This document shows, piece after piece, positions 28,922 to 38,294 of a stretch of DNA of 64,000 nucleotides. The DNA is from Clostridium acidisoli DSM 12555 (lineage in GTDB: Bacteria > Bacillota > Clostridia > Clostridiales > Clostridiaceae). Both the position numbers and the translations under genes were made by a program. Each line of letters starts with the position of its first letter. Positions within the stretch are counted from its first letter, which is position 1. The notes under the pieces were generated by a model. That model saw only the letters and a program-made list of their open reading frames with translations, ran no database searches and had not been told where the DNA came from. The stretch is taken from the NCBI RefSeq assembly GCF_900176305.1, contig NZ_FWXH01000002.1:434001-498000 (forward strand). Direction: 5' to 3'.

Positions 28922-30763
28922 TTAATCGTTAATTATATAAGGTAACGTTGTAAGTGCAATATTTCTTCTCTTTAAAAGAGTACTTTTAATAAATAATGAA
29001 GTTTGATTGTGAAGAATATTTTGCCACCATTTCTTAACAACAAATTGAGGCATTACAACTGTTATTGTATCTCCTGGCATTATAACAAATTCTTCTGATT
29101 CGATAAATTTTACAAGCGGTCCTACTAAACTTCTATACGGTGATTTCTTTACTACTATAGGAATATCTATCCCATATTCTTCCCATCTTTGTAGAAGTCT
29201 TGCCGTAGCTTCTTCATCAACAGAAACATGAAATATTATAATGTCTTCAGTAAAACTCTTAGCATAATTATATGATTTCAAAAATGATTTATTAAGTGAA
29301 TCTATAGGTATAATCATATAATTTTTCTGCTTTTCATGATTGATTTTTTTAGGTTTCTGATCACAACAAAGCTTTAATTCGTCTGCAACTACATTGTAGT
29401 GAACTTTAACCTTAGACATTAGATATACTAGTATTGGTATTAGTATGCATACAATCCAAGCACCTTCTTGAAACTTTGTTACACCAAGAACTATAGTTGT
29501 TATGCATGACAAAATCGCACCAACTCCGTTAATAAAAGCCTTATGTCTCCATGCACCCTTTTTGTGTCTAAACCATTTTAGTACCATACCTGTTTGAGCT
29601 AAGGTAAAGGAAACAAATACGCCAACTGCATAAAGTGGTAACAAACTATGATTATCGCCTTTAAAATATACAAGAAGTATTATTGCCGCTAAAGATAAAA
29701 ATATTATTCCATTCGAATACCCAAGTCTTGATCCCCTTTTTGAGAACTGTCTTGGAACATATCCATCTTTTGCTATAATTGAAAGTAACAATGGAAATCC
29801 ATTGTATGAAGTATTTGCAGCCATGATTAATATTATAGCTGTAGCAGCTTGAATAGCATAGAACATAATAGATCCATGACCAAATATTTGCATAGCAAGC
29901 TGTGCTATTACTGTTACATCTGGATTATACATTGCTTTATATATTGCGGAAAGATATGACATACCTCCAAATAAAACAAGTGCAACAAAGCCTAATAGCA
30001 ATAATACAATTTTTGCATTTTTTTGAGATGGTTCTTTAAAGCTAGGTATTCCGTTACTTACAGCTTCAACTCCAGTAAGTGCAGTACATCCTGCTGCAAA
30101 TGCCTTTAAAAATACTAAAAAGGAAAGTGCATTTGTATAGTTTGGTACATTATAAATCGGCTTAGGATGAATTCCCATTATATTGTATTTTACAAAACCT
30201 ACAACAATCATTATAATTATAATTCCGATGAATATATAAGGCGGTATTGCAAAAGTTTTAGCCGATTCGCTAATACCTCTTAAATTTCCTATGGTCATTA
30301 ACAGTATAAGTACGACACATATAATCACATTATATGGTAGCAAATTAGGGAATGCCGAAGTAATTGCTGCTGTACCTGCTGAAATACTGACTGCAACAGT
30401 TAAAATATAGTCAATACATAAAGCTGCTGCTGCTACTAGACTTGGAGTTACTCCTAAGTTGTCTTGTGCAACAATATAGGCTCCTCCTCCATTGGGATAA
30501 CAATCAATAACCTGCCTGTATGAAAATACAAGTATAAACAATAAAAATATAATCATTAAAACTGCATGGATCATATCTGCAAAGGCCATAAAGCCAACTG
30601 CTGGTATAAGTACATAAAGTATTTCTTGCCCAGCATATGCTACTGACGATATTGCATCACTAGACAATATTGGAAGTCCCCAGAATATATTAAATTTTTC
30701 TGCTTTTAACTGCTCCGTTTTAAGAGCTTTTCCTATTAAAAGTTTTTTCACACTATCAATCAT
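28922..30763 (-). CDS. APC-superfamily permease, KimA-like (potassium symporter type)
   Basis: 613 residues from the ATG at 30763, preceded by AGAGGTG. About 12 hydrophobic segments fill residues 30-450, followed by a cytoplasmic domain of about 150 residues. Motifs match Bacillus KimA (YdaO): ILSSDAISSVAYAGQE, SYRQVIDCYPNGGGAYIVAQDNLG, DYILTVAVSISAGTAAITSAFP, AALTGVEAVSNGIP-type TM6, and a C-terminal MPQFVVKKWWQNILHNQ segment. KimA is a high-affinity K+/H+ symporter controlled by c-di-AMP. The transported ion here is an inference from that similarity; other APC permeases carry amino acids. No riboswitch was recognised upstream. Confidence 0.82.
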   Translation of the reverse strand: MIDSVKKLLIGKALKTEQLKAEKFNIFWGLPILSSDAISSVAYAGQEILYVLIPAVGFMAFADMIHAVLMIIFLLFILVFSYRQVIDCYPNGGGAYIVAQDNLGVTPSLVAAAALCIDYILTVAVSISAGTAAITSAFPNLLPYNVIICVVLILLMTIGNLRGISESAKTFAIPPYIFIGIIIIMIVVGFVKYNIMGIHPKPIYNVPNYTNALSFLVFLKAFAAGCTALTGVEAVSNGIPSFKEPSQKNAKIVLLLLGFVALVLFGGMSYLSAIYKAMYNPDVTVIAQLAMQIFGHGSIMFYAIQAATAIILIMAANTSYNGFPLLLSIIAKDGYVPRQFSKRGSRLGYSNGIIFLSLAAIILLVYFKGDNHSLLPLYAVGVFVSFTLAQTGMVLKWFRHKKGAWRHKAFINGVGAILSCITTIVLGVTKFQEGAWIVCILIPILVYLMSKVKVHYNVVADELKLCCDQKPKKINHEKQKNYMIIPIDSLNKSFLKSYNYAKSFTEDIIIFHVSVDEEATARLLQRWEEYGIDIPIVVKKSPYRSLVGPLVKFIESEEFVIMPGDTITVVMPQFVVKKWWQNILHNQTSLFIKSTLLKRRNIALTTLPYIIND

Positions 30764-30927
30764 AAGTACACCTCTAGTAACCAATTTACTTTCTAAACAT
30801 TACTTGATTATATATTACGTAAACTCATATTACAATTTTAAAAATGTTCAAATTCTGTTCAAATTTAAATTCTAACGTGTTTAAACAAAACTAGTCAATA
30901 ATTTAATCATTGTATCTTTATTTTTCT

Positions 30928-31488
30928 TTATTTTGCGCTACTTTCCAAAAAATTAATCATCATTTTGTCTTTTAATTCGTCTATTTTTTCAAGATTACTA
31001 AGTTTTTCTACAAGTTTAAGTGCAAAATAAATCGAAGTGGCTGGTCCTCTGCTTGTAATTATATTTCCATCTTCTGCCACAACTTTTTCAACATAATTGC
31101 AATTGTCAAGTTCAATGTTTGGATAAGACGTTATCTCTTTTCCAGTAATTATTCCCGCTTCATTAAGTACCATTGGAGCTGCACAAATTGCTGCTACTAT
31201 CTTTCCTTCACTATAGTATTTTTTTACAATTTTAATTACATTCTCGTTTTCTTTTAAGTTTTTTGCACCAGGCATGCCCCCTGGCAATACAACTGCATTG
31301 TAATCATCAGCATCTATGTCTTTTAATACTTTATCACATTTTACTTCTATTCCATGTGAGCCCTTAACATTTATTCCATTAATACCACACATATCACATT
31401 TTATATCAGCTCTTCTAAGTACATCTACAACTGTAAGAGCCTCTATTTCCTCAAATCCATCCTCTAAAAATAATATTACATTTGACAT
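30928..31488 (-). CDS. DJ-1/PfpI family protein
   Basis: 186 residues. The DJ-1 nucleophile elbow AAICAAP places the reactive Cys102, with the partner Glu16 (FEEIEALT) and a further conserved GGMPGA loop. DJ-1 family members act as deglycases, chaperones or redox sensors; YajL/ThiJ-type proteins are the closest by length. The ATG at 31488 follows GGAGATGGG, itself including an upstream in-frame ATG at 31503. It lies 24 bases after parC and is probably translated from the same message. Confidence 0.9.
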   Translation of the reverse strand: MSNVILFLEDGFEEIEALTVVDVLRRADIKCDMCGINGINVKGSHGIEVKCDKVLKDIDADDYNAVVLPGGMPGAKNLKENENVIKIVKKYYSEGKIVAAICAAPMVLNEAGIITGKEITSYPNIELDNCNYVEKVVAEDGNIITSRGPATSIYFALKLVEKLSNLEKIDELKDKMMINFLESSAK

Positions 31489-31511
31489 TTTACCCATCTC
31501 CATAAAATCTA

Positions 31512-34412
31512 TTATTTTTTTGAAGATAATTTATTAAGCTTAATATCTTTAATAAAATTATCTTGCACTACGAGCATTATGTTTTTACCTCTTCCAGCTC
31601 TATTTTGGACTTTGATTTCTTCTACCTTTATTGTTTTAATTTCTTTTTCTTTAGATTTTAATATAATTTCTCCATATTGTTCATTATATAAAAATCCACA
31701 TATAACTTCATCTTCTTCACTTAGACTTATCCCTGTAACACCAGAAGCTATCTTGCCCATATAGTTTATTGTATTTGATTTAAATCTAATACTCATTGCC
31801 TTTTTAGTAATAATTATAGCATCACTGTCAACTTTATTATTTGAAAAATCAACATTTATTATTTCATCATCTTCACTTCTAAACTTATAAGTTATAGTAC
31901 TTGTATAGTCTCCATTAAATTCGCTAAGTCTTGATCTCTTTACAAAGCCTCTTTTAGTAAAGAAGTAAACATCCTCACAATCATTATAATCATCAACGGA
32001 AATAATATTTAGTATTTTTTCCTTTTTACTCTCAAAATCATCGTTAAGCTTATCTAACTCAACTCCATTTTCTTTTATGCTTTCTAACAAACACGCTGAT
32101 AATTTAAGCACCTTTCCTAAATTCGTAAATGCTAAAATTGTACTCTGAGCATTTACCTTACATTCTTTAATTCCATTACTTCGTTTAGATTTATTGGCAG
32201 TTTTTATTATTCCCCTGTCACTTATACTAACAAAAAAATCTTCCTTTTCATATTCATTTATGAAAGTTGCTTCAACCGCTCTGTCTTTTGTTGAAATATT
32301 GAAAAGTTTTGTACCAATGATGTTTCTGTCCACAGACATTAGTTCTTTTATTTTAACTGTAAACTCTAAATCAAAGTGAGTTTTAACCTTTATAAATTTG
32401 TAAACTTCATCTTTTTCTATGAGATTTACTAAATTAAGCTTCTCACCTTCTTTTAATTTTAATGCCATAATTCTAGTATAATTTGAAGCAAATTTAGGTA
32501 AAGCTGTCTTCTTAATATAACCCTTATCAGTAAAAAATATAAACTCCTTATTAACATCCATATCTTTTATTGAAAATACATTTACAATTCGTTCTTTATT
32601 TAAATCTAATCCCCTAATTATTGTGTCAAGCTTTTCACCCTTTTCCTTCCATTTATATTCAGGTATAACATCTCCTCTAAGTTGATACATATTTCCTAAA
32701 TCAGTAAAAAACATAACTGTGTGTTTTGTATTTGAGTCTAATACAAATTTTGAAAAGTCACCTTCTCTGTAATCAATATCATCTACATTTGTATTAGATC
32801 GTAAATATGATTTTTGACCTATGCGTTTTATGAAACCTTCATTTGACATTGTTATTACTGTATCCTCAACTACTATTAACTCCTCTATATCAATCCTTGC
32901 TTCCGTCTCATCCAAAACAATTTTAGTTCTTCTTTCATCTCCATATTTCTCTTTAACATTTTTTAATTCATCTTTTATAACTTTTAAAAGTTCATTTTCA
33001 TTTTCTAGAATACTCTTAAGTTTCTTAATAATTTTACTTAACTCCTTATGTTCTTTTTGGAATATCTTTATTTCAAGTCCTGTAAGTCTATATAACATAA
33101 GTTCTACTATAGCTTCTGCTTGAAGAGAGGTAAATTCATATTTTTTAATAAGGTTGTCAATGGAATCTTTTTTTGACTTAGATGCCCTAATTGTAGCTAT
33201 TATTTCATCTATAATATCAATTGCCTTAATAAATCCTTCTACTATATGAAATCTTTTTTCTGCAATTTCAAGTTCCCTTTCAGTTCTTCTTCTTATAATC
33301 TCTTTCTGATGATTAACATAGTGTCCAATTATCGTTTTTAATCCCATGGTTAAAGGCTTACCATCTGCAAGTGCCACCATATTAAAGCTTAAATTACATT
33401 GAAGCTCTGTCTTTTTAAAAAGATATTTTTGTACTTTCTCTACTTCATCTCTTGTAGCCGCTTTTTTAAATTCTATAACTGACCTAACACCTGTCCTATC
33501 AGTTTCATCTCTAATGTCTGTAATACTTTCAAGTGCCCTTTGATGCCTTTTATCTCCAGTCATTTCTGAAATATTTTCTAGTATCTTAGCCTTATTTCTT
33601 CTATAAGGAAATTCGGTTATAACTATACCGTATCTACCATTTTCAAGCGTTTCTATATTTGTTTTGGCCCTAAGCGTTACTTTTCCTTCACCTTTCTCAT
33701 AAGCCGACAAAAGGGATTCTTTACCTATTAATATGCCTCCAGTAGGAAGATCTGGTCCCTTTATATATTCCATCAACTCATTCGTTGTAATTTCATTGTT
33801 ATCTATGTATTTAAGCGTGCCATCAATAACTTCATTTAAATTATGTGGTGGTATGTTAGTTGCAAGTCCCACTGCTATACCAAAAGCTCCATTTACTAAA
33901 AGATTAGGGTATTTTGCTGGAAGTACCTTTGGTTCAAGCTCTGATGCAGAATAATTTTCTATCATATCTACAACATTTTTATCAATATCCTTTAACATTT
34001 CCATTGCAATTGGTGTAAGCCTTGCTTCAGTATAACGCATTGCTGCAGCTCCATCACCATCCTGACTTCCCCAGTTCCCATGTCCATCAATTAATGGGTA
34101 CCTTGTAGAAAAATTTTGAGCAAGTATTACCATTGCTTCATAAACCGAAGAATCTCCATGTGGATGATATTTACCAAGTATATCTCCAACTATTCTAGCT
34201 GATTTATAATATGGTTTGTCTGGAAATGCCTTAAGCATATATGCTCCATATAAAATTCTTCTATGAACCGGTTTTAACCCATCCCTTACATCAGGAAGTG
34301 CTCTTTCTTTTGCCACTTCTACTGCATAAGGTAAATAGTTATCTGGCATGGCCTCCTCAAGAGGTATGTTTATAATATTATTATCCTTCGGTATATCTAT
34401 TTTTTTGGCCAT
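31512..34412 (-). CDS. parC: Topoisomerase IV subunit A (ParC-type)
   Basis: 966 residues. The catalytic Tyr127 lies in [12 protein letters not shown], and the quinolone-region helix is [15 protein letters not shown] (81-95). The breakage-reunion domain, coiled coil and a C-terminal beta-pinwheel (about 500-960) follow. I see no strict GyrA-box (QRRGG) in the pinwheel; the nearest blade reads QNRAGRG, which supports topoisomerase IV over gyrase. With ParE it decatenates chromosomes. The partner gene lies upstream on the same strand but is separated by 584 bp occupied mostly by repeat R3. Confidence 0.9.
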   Translation of the reverse strand: MAKKIDIPKDNNIINIPLEEAMPDNYLPYAVEVAKERALPDVRDGLKPVHRRILYGAYMLKAFPDKPYYKSARIVGDILGKYHPHGDSSVYEAMVILAQNFSTRYPLIDGHGNWGSQDGDGAAAMRYTEARLTPIAMEMLKDIDKNVVDMIENYSASELEPKVLPAKYPNLLVNGAFGIAVGLATNIPPHNLNEVIDGTLKYIDNNEITTNELMEYIKGPDLPTGGILIGKESLLSAYEKGEGKVTLRAKTNIETLENGRYGIVITEFPYRRNKAKILENISEMTGDKRHQRALESITDIRDETDRTGVRSVIEFKKAATRDEVEKVQKYLFKKTELQCNLSFNMVALADGKPLTMGLKTIIGHYVNHQKEIIRRRTERELEIAEKRFHIVEGFIKAIDIIDEIIATIRASKSKKDSIDNLIKKYEFTSLQAEAIVELMLYRLTGLEIKIFQKEHKELSKIIKKLKSILENENELLKVIKDELKNVKEKYGDERRTKIVLDETEARIDIEELIVVEDTVITMSNEGFIKRIGQKSYLRSNTNVDDIDYREGDFSKFVLDSNTKHTVMFFTDLGNMYQLRGDVIPEYKWKEKGEKLDTIIRGLDLNKERIVNVFSIKDMDVNKEFIFFTDKGYIKKTALPKFASNYTRIMALKLKEGEKLNLVNLIEKDEVYKFIKVKTHFDLEFTVKIKELMSVDRNIIGTKLFNISTKDRAVEATFINEYEKEDFFVSISDRGIIKTANKSKRSNGIKECKVNAQSTILAFTNLGKVLKLSACLLESIKENGVELDKLNDDFESKKEKILNIISVDDYNDCEDVYFFTKRGFVKRSRLSEFNGDYTSTITYKFRSEDDEIINVDFSNNKVDSDAIIITKKAMSIRFKSNTINYMGKIASGVTGISLSEEDEVICGFLYNEQYGEIILKSKEKEIKTIKVEEIKVQNRAGRGKNIMLVVQDNFIKDIKLNKLSSKK

Positions 34413-34439
34413 TATATATCCATTCCTTTCATTACATCA

Positions 34440-34969
34440 TAATAGTTAGAAATTGCGAAGCAAGTCAGTTAAAGATTTTTCCTCTACTACGTGAGTAAAA
34501 AGGTGAAAGATTGCCAGAGTGGCAAGATAAAAGAATTAACGGTAATGCCGTTAATGGCGAGAGAATTTGCTTGCAGCAAAAGGTGTTAAGAAGGATGATT
34601 TTTCTACGCTATGCTTCGAAAAATCTTTGAACTTAAAATAGATAATCTAAAGTATATTGCCCTTCATTTTTTTGACCGAAGGTCGTGTTATTTAGCGTAT
34701 GAGTATTTATTAGAATATTAACTAATAATATGGACACTAAAGGCTACGCCTAAAAGCAAAACCTACGGTTAAAACATATTGTAGAGTTATCTTAAAATAC
34801 TAAGATATATAAAATTTCCTTTACCTGTTACGTAAGTAACTTCTCTCACCTTTGACGGCTTTAGCACCGTCAATTCTTCCATCTAGCCGAAGGCTTTCTT
34901 TAATCTTTTTATCTAGCTTTAGCTACGATAAAATTCTTTAGTCTTTACTTCGCAATCTCTTTATATTAC
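34440..34969 (-). repeat. Interspersed repeat, copy R3 (long form, inverted)
   Basis: A 530-bp element in the parE-parC gap, inverted relative to R1 and R2. Its right end is the complement of the R1/R2 left module (GCCGAAGGCTTTCTTTAATC through CTTTACTTCGCAATCTC), and its left 230 bp are the complement of the R2 right part. It adds about 150 bp not in R2. Small hairpins along it include TTGCC-AGAGT-GGCAA (34511-34525), ATTAACGG/CCGTTAAT (34535-34555), GACCGAAGGTC (34674-34684), AGGCTACGCCT (34740-34750) and TGACGG/CCGTCA (34853-34872). No protein-coding frame is evident. Confidence 0.88.
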
Positions 34970-34996
34970 GTATGTACAAGTATCTGTTAATTTATA

Positions 34997-36949
34997 TTAA
35001 AATTCTGCATATTTGTACATGTACTTCTTTCTTGGTTCTACAACGTCTCCCATCAAAAGTGATACCATTTTTTCTGCCTTTGCCGCATCTTCTATTGTAA
35101 CCTTTTGAATTGTTCTCGTAGTTGGATTTAAAGTCGTTTCCCAAAGCTGATCTGGATTCATCTCTCCAAGTCCCTTATATCTTTGTATTAAGCATCCTTT
35201 TCCAACCTGTTTTTTTGCAGCAGCAAGCTCTTCATCAGAATATGCATATTTAACAATCTCTCCACTTTTGCCAGATTTATAAACTTTATAAAGAGGAGGA
35301 AGTGCAATAAATAAATGTCCATTTGATATAAGTTGTCTCATATATCTATAAATATATGTCATCCACAATGTTCTAATATGATATCCATCTACATCAGCAT
35401 CACTCATAATTATTATCTTATCATATTTTAAGTCCTCTTCTTTATAATTTTCAAGAACACCAGTTCCTATAGCAAACGTAAAAATTTTAAGCTCTTCACT
35501 AGCAAGAACATTCTCTAATTTTTGTTTTTCAGTATTCATTATTTTTCCCTTTGAAGGCATTATTGTTTGAAATCTTCTATCCCTTGCCTGTTTTGCACTT
35601 CCACCTGCTGAATCCCCCTCAACTATTATAAATTCAGTAAAACTAGAATCTTTTATAGTGCAGGCCGCAACCTTGCCTGCAAGTGGTGCTGTACCTCTAC
35701 CTACCTTTTTCTTTTCAGCTTCATTTATCTTCTTTATTTTTTCTCTTCTTGTACATGCCTCAATTGCATTGTTCATAATTGTAGTTGCAAGTTCCTTATT
35801 ATCTTCAATCCACTCACATAATTTTGTGTAGGCTAAATCATTCATCATTGTGTGGCATTCATTATTTCCAAGTTTTGTTTTAGTCTGTCCTTCAAAAATA
35901 GGATTCGATAATTTTATTTTTATTATTGAAGTCATACCTTCTCTTAAATCGTCACCTTCAAATTCTTTATCCTTTTCTTTAATTAAATTAAGCTTTCTAG
36001 CCCATTCTTTAAAGGCTCTAGTCATTCCCGTCTTAAAACCTGTTTCATGAGTTCCTGCCTCAGTTGTTGGTATATTGTTAACATAACTTGCTATATATTC
36101 TGTAGTCGAGTCAGTAAACTGCATACATACTTCTGCTTCCATTGATATACCATTTACTTCTCTCTCACCACAAAAAATAATTGGTTCCTTGTGAATTGGA
36201 TTTTTACTTTCATTTAAATATTCTATAAAGTCTAAAAGTCCTCGTTCTGAATGATATACTTTTTGTACTTTTTCCTCTTTCCTATTGTCAATTAACTCTA
36301 GGGTTATACCCTTATTTTGAAACGATAATTCCTGAAGTCTCTCATCTATAATTTCAAATTTAAAATCTGTAGAACTAAAGATTTGTTTATCTGGTTTAAA
36401 TGTTACTTTAGTTCCCGTTTCATTTGTTTTTTTATCCAGCTTAATAAGTTTTGTAACCGGCGTTCCTGGCATATATCTTTTAAGCGACTTATCCATAGCA
36501 TATTCAAATCTTTGCTTATAAATTGCTCCGTCTTGCTTTACTTCAACTTCAAGCCACTCAGAAAGTGCATTAACGACAGCTGCTCCAACTCCATGTAGTC
36601 CTCCTGAAGTCTTATAATTTTTATTATCAAATTTTCCACCTGTGTGTAGCTCTGTATAAACCATCTCAACACCAGATTTCTTTTTAACAGGATGTATTCC
36701 AGTTGGTATACCTCTACCATTATCGGAAACTGTTAAACTTTTGTCTTCATTTAATATAATACTTGCTTTATCTCCATATCCATTTGATATTTCATCTATA
36801 GCATTGTCTAAAATCTCCCATATACAATGATGTAATCCTTTGCTTCCTGTAGAACCTATATACATTCCTGGCCTTATTCTTACTGGTTCTAATTTTTCTA
36901 GTGAAGTCAATGACAGTACATCATAAACTTGCTTTTCCTTATTATCCAA
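34997..36949 (-). CDS. parE: Topoisomerase IV subunit B (ParE-type)
   Basis: About 650 residues. GHKL ATPase motifs: EILDNAIDEISNG, SDNGRGIPTGIHP and GLHGVGAAVVNALS. The TOPRIM domain begins EGDSAGGSAKQARDR and holds the acidic DADVDGYHIRTLW motif. The C-terminus QRYKGLGEMNPDQLWETT is standard. It powers strand passage with ParC. The start is probably the TTG at 36949, ten bases after AGGAGG; the TTG at 36958 is only one base away from it. Repeat R3 separates it from parC. Confidence 0.92.
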   Translation of the reverse strand: MDNKEKQVYDVLSLTSLEKLEPVRIRPGMYIGSTGSKGLHHCIWEILDNAIDEISNGYGDKASIILNEDKSLTVSDNGRGIPTGIHPVKKKSGVEMVYTELHTGGKFDNKNYKTSGGLHGVGAAVVNALSEWLEVEVKQDGAIYKQRFEYAMDKSLKRYMPGTPVTKLIKLDKKTNETGTKVTFKPDKQIFSSTDFKFEIIDERLQELSFQNKGITLELIDNRKEEKVQKVYHSERGLLDFIEYLNESKNPIHKEPIIFCGEREVNGISMEAEVCMQFTDSTTEYIASYVNNIPTTEAGTHETGFKTGMTRAFKEWARKLNLIKEKDKEFEGDDLREGMTSIIKIKLSNPIFEGQTKTKLGNNECHTMMNDLAYTKLCEWIEDNKELATTIMNNAIEACTRREKIKKINEAEKKKVGRGTAPLAGKVAACTIKDSSFTEFIIVEGDSAGGSAKQARDRRFQTIMPSKGKIMNTEKQKLENVLASEELKIFTFAIGTGVLENYKEEDLKYDKIIIMSDADVDGYHIRTLWMTYIYRYMRQLISNGHLFIALPPLYKVYKSGKSGEIVKYAYSDEELAAAKKQVGKGCLIQRYKGLGEMNPDQLWETTLNPTTRTIQKVTIEDAAKAEKMVSLLMGDVVEPRKKYMYKYAEF

Positions 36950-37103
36950 AATTGACAAACCTCCTGTGTACCTTTATTGCCTAAACAATTATTGATGTCT
37001 CCTCTTATTATTGTACATTTTAAAATTATAATTCTAATTTGCCTTTATGTAAACACAATAGATTAATTAATAGCGTTTTTTTATTCTTCATATATAAAAA
37101 ATA

Positions 37104-37125
37104 CCGTTGGCATATGTACCAACGG
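37104..37125 (-). terminator. Terminator of the winged-helix regulator gene
   Basis: A 7-bp CCGTTGG/CCAACGG stem with an 8-base loop is followed on the minus strand by TATTTTTTAT. It lies 19 bases past the stop at 37144. Confidence 0.85.
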
Positions 37126-37143
37126 CTTATAGCTATTATTTAA

Positions 37144-37704
37144 TTATTTTTTTTCAAAATCTTTAACAAGTGTTACAAAAGCCCTATATTTTTCTTTTCC
37201 AACTTGACTATTTTTTTTATTCTCTAAAAAATTATACACAAGCTTATACAAGTCTTCAACTTCGTCTTCATTTAGATAAATATTTCCCCTCTGTAAATAC
37301 CCATTGTCCTTGCCGTTTTTTTCCTCCATAATACCTTGAATAAATCTATTTTTTTCATTATCAAATATCTCGGTCATTGCTTTTCCAATCTCATTTACCA
37401 TAACATCCTTAGACGCCTGATCAAGATATTTGTTTTGAATTCTGTAGCTTCTAGCTATTGGTTCATAATATTTAGCTATTATGCCATTTATTTCTTTTCT
37501 ATACACTAATTTTACAAGTTCAGCTTTTTCCATCTTTTTTATATGATAATGAACTTTTGCTGGAACTTCTCCCATTATATCAGAAATTTCCTTTACCGTA
37601 GCTGGTTTCCTTAGTTCATAAAAGGTATAAAGTATCTTCATCCTATATGGATCATTGTAAGCCTTAACTTCTTCAACTGTCGAAAGTATTTTTTCTTCAT
37701 TCAA
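37144..37704 (-). CDS. ArsR-like winged-helix regulator with C-terminal helical domain
   Basis: 186 residues. Residues 10-80 form an ArsR/HTH_20-type winged helix: NDPYRMKILYTFYELRKPATVKEISDIMGEVPAKVHYHIKKMEKAELVKLV. The metal-binding Cys pairs of ArsR sensors are absent; there are no cysteines at all. The C-terminal 100 residues are helical and charged, of no family I recognise. The start is TTG with AGGAG nine bases upstream. The target and the signal are unknown. Its neighbours are parE and the DUF2325 gene, neither obviously linked. Confidence 0.8.
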   Translation of the reverse strand: MNEEKILSTVEEVKAYNDPYRMKILYTFYELRKPATVKEISDIMGEVPAKVHYHIKKMEKAELVKLVYRKEINGIIAKYYEPIARSYRIQNKYLDQASKDVMVNEIGKAMTEIFDNEKNRFIQGIMEEKNGKDNGYLQRGNIYLNEDEVEDLYKLVYNFLENKKNSQVGKEKYRAFVTLVKDFEKK

Positions 37705-37828
37705 ATTTTCTCACTCCTAATAAGTTTAAACTATTTACATGTTGTTCATAACTAAGTTTAATGTTTTTTACCAATATAGTAAAGCTATTATTAAAATTAA
37801 TTCAATTTTTTTATTAATTTAGCAAAAA

Positions 37829-37869
37829 AAATATGTTCCAAAATCATTTAATTGATTTGAAACATATTT
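37829..37869 (-). terminator. Terminator of the DUF2325 gene
   Basis: A long imperfect stem (37869-37853 with 37846-37829, one bulge) is followed by an extended T run on the minus strand. It lies 18 bases past the DUF2325 stop. Confidence 0.75.
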
Positions 37870-37886
37870 TTTAACCTACTGCCAAA

Positions 37887-38192
37887 TTAGCTTTCTCTAG
37901 CATTGAATTTCTCCTTAGCACACTCCTGTATGCTGCTTTCCATTGAAGTCCACGAACGCTTTGAAAATTCAACTCTAACACCAATCTTTTTTGATTCTTT
38001 TTTTACTATTTCAACTAAATTATGTTCAACAAAATCTACTAAAACAAGTACCAAATCAGTCTTAGGATTGATTTTTAATTTTCTATTTCCATGTTTTCTT
38101 CCACTCACATGCTCTATATCGTTAAACCCATTTTCCTTTAGTTTTCGAGTTATGCTTTCAATTCTGTCTCCACCTATAAGTAATACACTCAT
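37887..38192 (-). CDS. DUF2325 domain protein
   Basis: 101 residues. The N-terminus MSVLLIGGDRIESITRKLKENGF and the central TDLVLVLVDFVEHNLVEIVKKESKK match DUF2325, a small Rossmann-like domain of unknown function that is frequent in clostridia. A near-consensus Fur box lies just upstream of its ribosome site (GGAGGGA), so it probably belongs to the iron-starvation response. A single Cys near the C-terminus is the only thiol. Confidence 0.8.
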   Translation of the reverse strand: MSVLLIGGDRIESITRKLKENGFNDIEHVSGRKHGNRKLKINPKTDLVLVLVDFVEHNLVEIVKKESKKIGVRVEFSKRSWTSMESSIQECAKEKFNARES

Positions 38193-38212
38193 ATAAATCC
38201 CTCCTTCTTATT

Positions 38213-38231
38213 GAAATTGATTATCATTATC
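38213..38231 (-). promoter_or_regulatory. Fur box before the DUF2325 gene
   Basis: On the minus strand the 19-mer GATAATGATAATCAATTTC matches the Fur consensus GATAATGATAATCATTATC at 16 of 19 positions. It ends about 20 bases before the start codon, so it lies over the promoter or leader. Confidence 0.75.
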
Positions 38232-38294
38232 ATTTATTATCTATATCTTAGCCTTTTTTTATGCTTTTGTCAACAAAAAAGGCCCGTTTTTTAT

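Noticed and set aside
30764-30927. c-di-AMP (ydaO) riboswitch before the KimA-like permease
   Set aside because: The gap is short and AT-rich, without the conserved riboswitch blocks.
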